Under the pieces are notes generated by a model. The model did no database searches. It had not been told where the DNA came from and saw only the letters and a program-made list of their open reading frames with translations. From Sandaracinaceae bacterium (GTDB lineage: Bacteria; Myxococcota_A; Polyangia; Polyangiales; Houyiibacteriaceae), in contig JADJJE010000025.1 of NCBI GenBank assembly GCA_016706685.1, forward strand, positions 62,001 through 126,000: a DNA stretch of 64,000 nt, read 5' to 3'. The position numbers and the translations under genes were made by a program. Below are positions 20,356 through 29,294 of this stretch, one piece after another (the first letter of the stretch is position 1; the number at the start of each line of letters is the position of its first letter).

Positions 20356-20521
20356 CCTGTGGTCACCATCGTGATCCAGGTGGTCACGATGCCGATCCAC
20401 GCGATCACCATCCCGATCTACCTGGTCACGATGCCGATCCAGGTGGTCACGATGCCGATCTTGGCGGTCACGATGCGCCGATCTCGGTGGTCACGATGCG
20501 CCGATCCAGGTGGTCACGATG
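20356..20521. repeat. IS21 right terminal repeats
   Basis: About seven degenerate copies of GGTCACGATG-CCGATCCA in tandem, about 20 bases apart. The outer three copies align well with the inverted left end (CATCGTGACCACC..GATCGGCG). The array is longer than on the left. Confidence 0.75.
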
Positions 20522-20631
20522 GCGCGTCGCGCGCAGCCGCCGAGCGCGACCTCCCGAGGCTCGACGAGAAGCTCTTCCTCGAGGTGTTCGCCACTCCGAC
20601 TCCCGCACGTGCAGGGGGCCGCAAGCGGTGA
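20522..20631 (+). pseudogene. TniB/ExeA-like ATPase, 3' fragment
   Basis: Right of the IS21 end, a short frame reads ARRAAAERDLPRLDEKLF then LEVFATPTPARAGGRKR and stop. The element D-EKL-LEVF is a common C-terminus of ExeA/TniB-like ATPases. In frame with the last readable part of the 5' fragment when the IS is removed. Confidence 0.65.
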
Positions 20632-20647
20632 ATCCCTCGACCCTCGC

Positions 20648-20899
20648 GTGATCCACTACGCCCCAGAGGCCGCTCCTCTCGTCGCTCTGCTGGCCGTGGT
20701 CAACGCCGCCGAGGCCGCCCTCGTGGTCGTCCACGCACTCGAACGCGTCGAGGACTGCCCCTCCACCGAGGTGCGCCTCGCGCGCCATCTGCGAGCCGCC
20801 CTCGCGCGCTCCTCGAGGGCCACCCACGCCTACCTCGACTACGTCGTCGAACTCGCCATCCCGCCCCCGCGCGAGGACCCCGACCCCGACATCTTCTGA
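20648..20899 (+). CDS. Small transposon-terminal ORF, function unknown
   Basis: About 83 codons from GTG 20648 (IHYAPEAAPLVALLAVVNAAE). An out-of-frame GTG at 20630 overlaps the ATPase stop and gives VNPSTLA before a stop, so the true start may be there with a one-base break. Mostly helical, rich in Ala, Leu and Arg, ending PPPREDPDPDIF. Not recognised; presumably an accessory gene of the transposon. Confidence 0.4.
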   Translation: MIHYAPEAAPLVALLAVVNAAEAALVVVHALERVEDCPSTEVRLARHLRAALARSSRATHAYLDYVVELAIPPPREDPDPDIF

Positions 20900-20902
20900 C
20901 TC

Positions 20903-20934
20903 GAGACGCCCGCCAGCTCCCTGGCGGGCGTCTC
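20903..20934 (+). terminator. Hairpin downstream of the transposon genes
   Basis: Perfect 14-bp stem gagacgcccgccag / ctggcgggcgtctc with a 4-base loop (ctcc), four bases after the last transposon ORF. There is no long T run, only gtctcc, so it may act as a terminator in GC-rich DNA. Confidence 0.6.
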
Positions 20935-20962
20935 GTCTCCGGCGCTGGAGCGCGGGCGCGAC

Positions 20963-20990
20963 GCCTCCATCACGATTCGTGATCGGAGGC
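20963..20990. other. Hairpin near the transposon right end
   Basis: Inverted repeat gcctcc-atcacg / cgtgatcggaggc with a one-base bulge and 3-base loop, about 25 bases inside the right end. Could be a bidirectional terminator or part of the transposase-binding end. Confidence 0.45.
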
Positions 20991-21015
20991 CCATCATTTC
21001 ACGTGACGCCACTCA

Positions 21016-21019
21016 GGCC
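21016..21019. repeat. Target-site duplication, right copy (ggcc)
   Basis: Matches 14745-14748. Together they mark insertion of the 14749-21015 element. Confidence 0.75.
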
Positions 21020-21196
21020 CACGTAGTGGAGCGCCCGGGCACCCTTCTTGATCTCCCACACGTAGAGCCAGAACCCGCGTTCGAGCAACCGCCCATCGAA
21101 GGACAGTGAGTGCGTGCGTGGGATCATCTCATGACTCCCCAGGAGCACGCCGTGCCGTTTGTGCAGAAAGAACTCATCCAGTACCTCTCCAAGCAC
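21016..21196 (-). pseudogene. GIY-YIG nuclease, N-terminal half (split by transposon)
   Basis: Starts at GTG 21196, which overlaps the stop of the upstream gene (TAGTG). Reads VLGEVLDEFFLHKRHGVLLG, then RGFWLYVWEI and LHYVG, which fit the GIY and YIG motifs, before running into transposon sequence and a stop at 20999. The remainder of the protein is at 14368-14748. Intact length would be 185 aa. Confidence 0.75.
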
Positions 21197-22611
21197 TACT
21201 TGCCCCTCCCGCCGAGATCGCCCTCGAGCGCGTCCAGTTCAGCCTCCATGGCTGCAGCGTCTGTGCGCATCGCATCGATATCAATCGCTCCGACGCGAAG
21301 CGTCGGAATGACATCCAGTCGGAAGTCCTTGGCCGCGTCGATGGCGAGTCGTGCATTGCCGAGCTCGTCCAACACTGCCAACGACAGGCGCTGCGCCTCT
21401 TGCAGCGTCTGCCAACCAAAGAGCGTCTCGCCCGCGTACTCCAGAAGTGCTCCAACGACAGGTGCCATCTTGTCGATGGTCCATTCGAGTGCAGCGATGC
21501 CACCGCGAGCGACCAAGCCTCCGACGACGGAACCAATCAGGCTGCCCAGCACGGGGATGGGGATCAACACCTGTCCAAGCGCGGCTCCGGCGACGCCACC
21601 CGCCGCGACCGCCGAGTTGGTGGCGCAGCGCTGTGCGAACTCGGCGCCGGAAATCTCCCCAGAGTAGAGAGCGTGGCCGTCACGGATCGATTGCACGATC
21701 ACTACCGCGATGGCGCCCACGGCGCCTGGCGAGATGTCCGCCAGCATCGGCCCCAGTGCCCCAGCGCGTGCCGCCTCCACGAGGCCCGTGGCCATGGCGC
21801 CCTGGAGCCCAGCCCATCCGCCAGCCTTGAGCGCCTTGACCCCGCCGTCCTTCAGCAGCTGGTTCGCGAGATCGGGCTCCCCGGCCTTCCAAGCTTTGAA
21901 GGCCTTCGCGGCTGCGGGGGCGAACGCAATGGCAACCCCGATGCCCCCCGCCACAGCACCACCGAACGCCATTCGCTTGGCGAGCTCCTCACCCGACAAC
22001 GTTCCCAGCTGTCCCATCACGTCTTCGCCGCGGAGGGCCTTCCGCGTGAGGTCCTCGGACTCTTGTCGGCTGAGTGGCCGCGACTCAGCCCCACCAATCC
22101 TCATGCGGTCGCTGACATGGTCTGCAGAGTGCATCGAGGCTTCGCGAACGTGCACTCGGGCGTCCGTTGCAGCCTTCTTCGCGCTACGTGCAATCACCTC
22201 GGCGACTTGGTCCGCAGGCACAACCTTGCTCTGCATCGACGTGTAGTCGGGGTTCCAGAGCTGCTTGGCCGTGTCCGCTGCCGACCGGTAGTACTTCACC
22301 TGAGCTTCGAGCACGGGACCGTCCCCCAATCGTGCTGCGATGTCAGCGGAGGCGCGACTGGTGCTCTGCGGGATGCGGACGAACAGGTCCGTGACCTCCT
22401 TCTTGTACGCATCGATCTCCAGGCTGTGGGCGTGCCACTGCTCGGCGAAGAAGCCCTGGAGCTGCGCTGTGCCCTGATTGGCGCGGGCCGCGACTAGACG
22501 ATCCACGGACGCTCGCGCCTGCTGCACCGCAGCGTCCAGCCCCTCTCGCCACGCAGCCGCGTGCATGGCTGCTCCCACCCCGCCAACAACCTCTCCCGTG
22601 CCATCAGACAT
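21196..22611 (-). CDS. Glycine-zipper membrane-associated protein, unknown family
   Basis: 471 aa. Residues 1-200 are helical and polar. From about residue 215 to 390 there are several Gly/Ala-rich hydrophobic segments (GGAVAGGIGVAIAFAPAA, PGAVGAIAVVIVQSI, AAGGVAGAALGQVLIPIP, LGSLIGSVVGGLVARGG) that resemble glycine-zipper or pore-forming segments. The C-terminal 80 residues are again helical and charged. I do not recognise the family. The ATG at 22611 lies 8 bases inside the end of the J-domain protein gene, and its own stop overlaps the GIY-YIG start, so it is translationally linked on both sides. A membrane-acting effector is a reasonable hypothesis only. Confidence 0.7.
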   Translation of the reverse strand: MSDGTGEVVGGVGAAMHAAAWREGLDAAVQQARASVDRLVAARANQGTAQLQGFFAEQWHAHSLEIDAYKKEVTDLFVRIPQSTSRASADIAARLGDGPVLEAQVKYYRSAADTAKQLWNPDYTSMQSKVVPADQVAEVIARSAKKAATDARVHVREASMHSADHVSDRMRIGGAESRPLSRQESEDLTRKALRGEDVMGQLGTLSGEELAKRMAFGGAVAGGIGVAIAFAPAAAKAFKAWKAGEPDLANQLLKDGGVKALKAGGWAGLQGAMATGLVEAARAGALGPMLADISPGAVGAIAVVIVQSIRDGHALYSGEISGAEFAQRCATNSAVAAGGVAGAALGQVLIPIPVLGSLIGSVVGGLVARGGIAALEWTIDKMAPVVGALLEYAGETLFGWQTLQEAQRLSLAVLDELGNARLAIDAAKDFRLDVIPTLRVGAIDIDAMRTDAAAMEAELDALEGDLGGRGK

Positions 22612-24558
22612 TGGCGCCTACCTCATCCATCGCGGCGAACGCGTCGTACGCGACGTGCAGTGAGTACGCGATCTCGTGGTTTGCTGCGGCAACGCGGAGC
22701 GCCTGCTGTACGGCCTTCGGAGCCTTGTCGAACTTGTCCGTGGACATCCGCCAGGAGCGTCCGGCGCCGCTTGCGAACGGCGTCGGCGGGCGAGCCGAGG
22801 GGTAGCCCGAACTCCTCCATGATTCGCTCGAGTTCACCTCGAGAAGCAAGGTTCGCCGCCTGCGGTCCGAGCTCAGCTCGAACCTCGTGCTCGGGGTGGC
22901 CCAAGAGCACCGCCAAGCGTGCGCCATTCAGGACGCTGTCGCCGGCGCGGTTGGCACCTCCGAGCGCTGACCGGGGTGCGGCGCCCGCGCCCAGCTGTGG
23001 TGACGTCAACATACGCTGAACGTCGGCGACCACGCATCGAAAGAGCGCAGCCGCAGCAGCCGCCCGAAGCACCGAGTTCTCCGCAATCAGCTCTCCCCGC
23101 TCACGCTCGAGCGCGTCGACTCTTCTGCGTAGCTGAAGGGTCAGTTGACGATAGCGATTGGTGATGTCGCTGAGCCTGTCGTGCTCCTCGCGGAGGTCTT
23201 CCACCTTGTTCAGCGCGGTCACGAGCTCTGCGAGTTCGGCTTGCTGGGCCAACGCCAGCGTCGTCACTTCGGCGGCGACTTCGCGCAGGAAGGCGTTGCC
23301 GCGGCGGAGGCGCGCACCGGCCTGTTTGTCCAGCAGTCCAAGTAGGCTCCGAAGCGACGCGTGGTCGCCCACCTCGTTGTAGCTGCGATTGGCGTTCTCC
23401 AGCAGCCAGATGCACTCGGAAAGGATGCGCTCTCGTTCGGCGGCCCGGTCCAGCAGCACCCGCATGTCTTCGTCTTTTACGCCATCCGCGGTGACGACCT
23501 CGGCATCCCAAGCTAGTGGCTTCAGTCGAACGAGCTGCTTCCCGGTTGCGTCGGCATAGAGGTGCTGCATCCACGTGAGCGCTTGCTGGATGACCTCCGT
23601 GACCTTCGCGGCGGCGGAGGCAGACTCGGAGCGCCCTTCTGCGATCTTGCTGTAGCGCGCCAGCTCCGACGCGGTGGTGTCGAGGAACTCCTTGGCCCAG
23701 CTCGTGGTCCATCAAGCCAAGGCGCGTCAGGCAGGCGAATGCTGCCTGGTGCTTGATGAACGCCAGGCGTGCCGCTGCGTCGCCGCCCTCGCCGAGGAAC
23801 ATCGTCGATGCACCTGCGCCGGCGGCCCCGAAGGCGGTGGCAATGACGATGCTCCCTCCCACCATGCCGAAGCCACCCGCAGCCAGAGCCCCACCGCCAA
23901 GAAGGGCAAGGCCCGCGCTGACGGCGGCGGCTCCCGAGAGTCCTAGGAGGTAAGTCCCCACCAGTCCGCCAATTAGCGGCCCCGCGAATAGGCCGACGGC
24001 GATTGCCAACGCGCCCCCACCAAACACCTTGAAGAGCGGGCCCCAGAACGACTTGTGCGCGCCCTCGGCGTCCGACACGGCCTTCGCTACGGTCTCCATC
24101 ACCGCATCAATCGACAGCGGTTGGGGGAGTCGAAAGTCCATCCATGCTGCTGCTCGCTGCGTCGCGAGGTCGCGCGCCTTGGGATTCACCGTCAGCTTGG
24201 CCTCTACGGCCTTCGGAAACTCGGCATACGGGCTCGCTGTGCGCAACTCCATCAGCAGCAGCACGCACTGCAGTGGCGTCATCTTCTGAATCACGGGCAA
24301 CACCGTCAAGGACATCGCGTGGATCTCATCGTGGAGACGACTGGTGATGGGCTGCGACCCGAGCGGTTGCGTGGAGTTCCTGCCATTTCTCCCGGCACGC
24401 GAAAGACGCTGTTGCAGCACCCAGAAGCTGACGTCGTTCTTGTCCTTGTTCTGGCTCTTCTGCTCAATGACGTCGTAGGCCACCAAGATTGTGATGGCGT
24501 CGTCGAGAGCCTTGAGCTGGCTCTCATCGAAGGAAAACTTCTTCAGTCTGTTGTCCAT
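22604..24558 (-). CDS. Glycine-zipper protein with coiled coil and C-terminal J-like domain (two frameshifts)
   Basis: Roughly 650 aa when frames are joined. Residues 1-165 are soluble; about 170-260 form a Gly/Ala-rich hydrophobic block (FGGGALAIAVGLFAGPLIGG ...). The frame breaks at about 23695: DHELGQ continues as KEFLDTTASELARYSKIAEG in the next frame. A long heptad-like coiled coil follows (ALNKVEDLREEHDRLSDI through RRRVDALERERGEL). The end reads FGLPLGSPADAVRKRRRTLLADVH and then, after a second break at about 22740, DKFDKAPKAVQQALR ... AYDAF. Restoring two C residues at that break produces HPDKFDKAP, the J-domain signature. It follows the methylase gene by 24 bases. Function unknown; a DnaK-type chaperone partner or regulated membrane effector is possible. 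Confidence 0.65.
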
Positions 24559-24582
24559 GCGTCCCTCCGTTAGTGGATCGTG

Positions 24583-27500
24583 TCATTGCTCGGTCGTTGT
24601 GCGTGGCCCCGTGCGCCCCCTGAATTCCTCGTACGCCTGCGCCATGTCCGCCTCGCGGTCACACGCATCGAACGGCGCGACGAACGCGCCCTGCTGGTCC
24701 ACCGCCCACTCGGGCAGCGTCTCGCCCCCTTGGGCGTGCTGAATCTCACCCCACTGCGCGCGGGTGACGCCCACGCCGCTGAGGCCGCGGTTGACGGTGA
24801 ACACAATCTTGCCGCGCTGGTCGTAGAAGGTCTCCCGCTCGTACTGCTGCAGCACGGGGAACTGCACGCGGTAGATGAGCAGCAGCTCGTCGAGGGTCAT
24901 GTCCAGCGAGAGCGCGGCCAGCGCGTCGAGCTCGACGAGGGCCTGTCGGCGCTCGAAGGGGGTGCGCAGCGGGGTGTCCCAGCTCCACTCGGGGGTGAGG
25001 TGAGCGTAGGTGCCTGCTCGGGGGTCGGGCTTGGTGGGCGCGTCGGGTGCCCATGCGGATGAGCAAGTCTCCTCCCACAGCTTCGCGTATGGGCGAGTGA
25101 GGCATGCGAGCCGAGCCGACCGAGCCAGAACAAGCGGAACGAGCAGTGGGCCAGGCAGGGGGACCTGGCCGATCTCCTCTGCATGGAGGTTGGTCTTTCC
25201 AGTCGTCTTGAACAGAAAGTCGACCGTGAGGGACGCTGTCATGCCCATCACTTCTAGAACGCGATGCGCTTCAGCGAACGTGAAGCCAAGGCAGCCGTGA
25301 ATGTGGGCGACGCCGGGTGGAACGGCGGCAGCGATCATCGTTCGCTCCCCAGTTGGGGCGACCATGTGACGACACACCCATCGGTACTCGTCCGTCACGG
25401 GTCGGCCCCGCCACTCTGGCGTGCGCTTGCGGTACTCCCCCGGTGAGCACGCCGGCACGTAGTTGGTGCGGGGCAGGTAGTCCTCGGGGATCACCGTCAG
25501 GTCGATGGGGCTGTAGTCCTTGTTGTGGCTGCAGCCCTCGTTCGGGGTCTTGTTGAAGGGGTTGCCCACGTAGAAGTGCGGGCCGGACACCACCCACTCG
25601 TTCACGTCCTTTGGGAACCGCGTCTCGCGCGCGATCGTGCCGTCCTGCTGTTGGTTCGTCTCGTGGAAGTGCTCGGTGGCGAAGTAGTTGTCGCCCAGGT
25701 CGGCCAGCTTGCGCGGGGCCTTCACGAACCGCTGCAGCACATCCAGGATCTCACGGCTGTGCACCACGGGCAGGCGCGCTTCCAGCGCCGAGGTGCCCGG
25801 CCTGTCGTAGAGCTGAGCAAACAGTGCGAGCGCGGTCACGTCCACGTGAACTAAGCGAGACGCGTGTCCCTGGAGCAACCAGCTCTCATCGACGCCCTTT
25901 ATCCCAGGCACCGGGCCTAGGCCGTCGTGTTGGAACGACTCATCGAGCGTCCGCGGATGCAGGCAATTGGCAAGTGCTGTGAACGAGGGACTAGGCCGTT
26001 CTGCGGAGCGACCCACCGTGAACGCGTACGGACGCTGGTTGTTGATTTCTGCGAACAGTCGGAGCTCGTTCTGAAACCGAACGAGGACGGAAAGCCGCAG
26101 CCACGCTGCGCTCCTGAACGGGCCACCCCGGGGGTCGTCCCACACGCCGGGTTGGTGCAAGAACCCCCAGGTTCCACGGGGCGCGCCCAGTCTCCACGTG
26201 CGCTCCATGAAGCACTTGTACAAGTTCGTCTGCACGCCCTGCAGCGCCGGGTAGTTCTGCACCGCGTTCAGATACGCCGGCGTCCCCGTCATCGCCTCGA
26301 ACTCGCTCAGGTACGCCGCCCGCGCAGCCGGCACCTCCAGCACCTTGGCGCGCCGCTCGGTGGCCTGCTTCGCGCTCAGCCCCTTTACGGCCAGCAGCGG
26401 CTCGAAGTCGGACAGCACGCCGCCCTCTTGCCACTCCACCTTGAGCCACGGCGGGTTGCCCACGATGACGTCCATGCCGCCGCCGCTCTTGAACACCTCG
26501 GGGAACTCCAGCTCCCAGTGGAAGAAGTGCAGCCTCCCGGCCAGCCGCGCCACCACCGCCCGGCGGGCCGGGTCCATCTCGGCGGCGCCGCCCGTGTCCG
26601 CGCGCTCCTTGGCGGTGTCGGTGATGGCCTCCATGTCGCGCAGCCACTGCTCGCGGCTGGGCAGGCGGGCCACCTCGCTGATGGGCCAGAAGAACAGCGC
26701 GCACCAGTAGTCCATGAGCGCGCGCAGGCGCTGGCCGGGGGCGATCGGGTCGCTCAGCTGGCGGGCATACTCCTCGCACGACTGCGCGTCCTTGGGCGTG
26801 GGCGGCAGGCCATCCACGCTGCTTCCCGCCGCACCAGACGCTGGCTGCCCCCACAGGCGCAGCACCTGGCGCGTCTGGGCCAGCACGCCCTCGCGCTGGG
26901 CTTGGTGCCGCTCGAACAGCGTGTCCACCCGGCTGCTGATGAGCAGCAGGCGCCGCACGTCCATGGCGTCCAAGGGCTGGGTGAAGGCCTTCTTCCACTC
27001 CTTGATGGCCTTCATGGCGGCGGGCTCGAGGGCGCTCACCACCTTGTCGCCGTCGAAGGCCACCATGCCCGCGTCGGGCACCAAGAAGTGGTAGACGCTG
27101 TCGCTGGGGCGCGGGGTGCCGAGAGGCACGCGCGTGGGCTCTTTGCCCAGCCAGTTGGGGCTGTCTTTGGTGTTCTTCTGCGTGAGGTGGTGGCTGTGGA
27201 ACACCTCGCGGCGCGCGCCGACAAGGCTGTTGCCCACGCGCAGGCGCAGGTCCAAGAACGGCGCCAGCGCCCCTTGGTGCAGCACGTTCAGCCACACGGA
27301 CACCTTGCCCAGCTCGGCGGCCAGTGGGTTCAGGTCCACGCCGTAGCTCTGGTTCACGGCAAAGTGATACTTCACCTTCTGGTGCTCTTCCGGGTAGTCC
27401 TCGGCGGGCAGCGTGACGCCCAGCTCGGCTTGCTTCTTCAGCAGGTAGCGATGGGCCAGCTGGTCGATGGCCTCGTTCAAGAACGCGCCGGACCCCATGG

Positions 27501-29294
27501 CCGGCTCGCACAGTGTGAGGTTCAAGATGCTGTCGGCCGGCAGCTTGGGCAGGCGCTGGCCGCGGGGCGCGTGTCGGCGGGGCCAAAGCTCTCGCCCAGG
27601 CGCTCCAGCAGCGTGTACTTCACCAGGCACTCGGTGAGCACCTGCGGGGTGTAGTAGCTGGCGCTCTTCTCGCGGTCGCGGCCCGCCAGGCGGAACAGGT
27701 AGGTGCCCTTCTGGTGGGCCACGCGCCGGCCGTACTCGTCTTTCAGGAACTCGTTGTCGCTGTAGTCGCCCGCGGCCGCCTCGGGCACGAAGTAGGTCTG
27801 CGCGTTGGCCTTGAGCCGGCCGTCTTTCTCGAGGTCGGTCTTGGCGGCCACCTCGAAGAGGTTGTCGTAGGCGAAGAAGCCGCGATAGCTGAGCAGGCCT
27901 TCATACACGGCGCCCAGCTGGTTGATGCCCAGCTGCGCATAGCTGATGCGCCCGCGCTGCCCGCCCTTGCCGCTGGGCTGTGAGAGCGAGAGCTGCGCCA
28001 GCACCTCTTGCAGCACGCTGTTGCGCAGCTTCACGCGGCGCAAGATGGGGGTCTTCTCGTCGTCGAACAGGGCGCTGCGCAGCGGGGCCACCGTCATCTG
28101 GTCCACGATGTGGTCTTCGTCGCGATCGCCCTCTTGCAGCTTGTGCTGATACCCGCGCGGGTAGCCGTGCTGAACGATGCGAAACAGGCGCCGCAGGCTG
28201 TTGTCCAGGTAGGTGCCCTCGCGGGCGCCCACGGTGGTGAGCGGCGTGAGCTCGAGGTCGCGCAGGCTCTCGAGGCTGTATCCGCGGCGGTAGTCGTCGG
28301 AGCCCATGGGCACCACGCCGGTCTCTTGGCTGCGGGCCTCCACGTAGAACAGGAACAGCAGGCGGTACAGGTAGACGATGCACTCGCGGGTGAGCGCCTC
28401 GGCCACGTCGTCGCGGCCAAACACCTCTTGCTTGGCCACCTCGCGCAGGTAGCGCACGGACTCGTTGGCGATCAGCTCGATGGCGCGCTGCGCCCCGAAC
28501 TTGAGGTCCGTGGAGACGGCGTAGGCGTGCTTGTGGCTCTGCTCGTCCAGGCGCTCCAAGAGCGACTGGCCGCCGCGCGGCAAGAGCACCTGGCTGTGCA
28601 GCAGCGCGGCCGTGGCCTGCATGGCCTTGCCGTCGCGCCGGCCAAAGAGGGTGCCCAGCTCGAAGTGCAGGTACTTGCCCTGGTGCCACTTGTGCCGGTC
28701 GATCAAGAAGGCGTCGCTGCCGGCCAGCAGCAGCACCCAGCGGGGCGGGTGCTCGCCGCGGAAGATCACGTTGTCCAGCAGGTCGCGGTAGCTGCCGGGC
28801 GCTAGGCGGGGCGCTTGGTCTTCGGGCAGGTCACGCAGGGCGGTGGGCAACTGGCTGTGGGCGGGGCCTTCGGAGAGGGGGTCCGCGGCGTCTTCGCTCT
28901 CGGCGAAGGGCGCCTCGAGCACCCACAAGAAGGGGCGGCCGCTCTCCTGGTGCTGGAGCGCCAGGGGCAGCACGCTGCCGTCGTCTAGCTGGGCGGCGGC
29001 GGGCTCGCGCGTGTAGCCCAGCACCTCCAAGAGGTGAGCGTGCAGGTCCCGCGCGGCGCCGAGGCGCGTGGTGGCGCTGGCGCCGTCCCCGTTGCCGGTG
29101 GCCAGGCCGAGGGCGTCGAAGTAGCGGCCCGCCAGCGCGGCCAGGCGCTTGGGCGGGGCTTTGTCGCCTCCGTCTTTCTCGGTTTGGGCCCAGCCGGCCA
29201 GCAGCTCGCTCACGTCGCCGGCAAAGAGCGAGTCGAGGTAGTGCTGCGAGTAGAACTCGCCCACGTTGCGGATGCCCGCCAGGTCGATGGCCAC
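24583..29294 (-). CDS. Eco57I/PglX-type N6-adenine DNA methylase, DrmMI-like (one frameshift)
   Basis: About 1,570 aa. GTG 29294 overlaps the helicase stop (TAGTG) and gives VAIDLAGIRNVGEFYSQHYL, the usual beginning of class 1 DISARM-like methylases. Downstream: SYYTPQVLTECLVKY, then SAM motif I EPAMGSGAFLNEAI, YGVDLNPLAAELGKVSVWLN, and the catalytic motif IV IVGNPPWLKVEW. The frame breaks at about 27570, between the YTP motif and motif I; the neighbour frame continues to the stop at 24583. The C-terminal third is a probable target-recognition and helical region. Neighbouring SNF2 helicase supports a restriction-modification or DISARM-like role. No separate endonuclease domain is evident. Confidence 0.8.

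Larger units (their letters stand above)
17851..20521 (-). mobile_element. IS21-family insertion sequence
   Basis: About 2.67 kb with istA and istB on the minus strand and multiple CATCGTGAYCACC-type repeats at both ends in inverted orientation. Joining the flanks gives a continuous frame through ...AAHS-ARRAAAERDLPRLDEKL of the host ATPase gene, so the IS inserted into that gene. The exact ends are uncertain by a few bases; a gcg on both sides may be part of the target duplication. Confidence 0.85.
14749..21015. mobile_element. Mu/Tn7-type (rve transposase + ATPase) transposon, carrying a nested IS21 element
   Basis: The element is about 6.27 kb now and about 3.6 kb without the nested IS21. 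Left end begins TGACCCCGAGCACGT; the right end read inward is TGAGTGGCGTCACGT, sharing TGA and CACGT at the same spacing, a weak inverted repeat. It carries a zinc-ribbon ORF, a DDE transposase, a TniB/TnsC/ExeA-like ATPase now split in two, and a short terminal ORF, all on the + strand, opposite to the operon it interrupts. The ends were placed from the break in the GIY-YIG gene and the ggcc duplication. Confidence 0.75.

Noticed and set aside
20250..20400. Extended N-terminus of IstA
   Set aside because: The extra 50 residues are a reading of the terminal repeats; ATG 20250 has a strong ribosome binding site.
20356..20521. Possible CRISPR array
   Set aside because: The repeats are degenerate, about 20 bases apart with almost no spacer, and match the inverted repeats at the other IS21 end.
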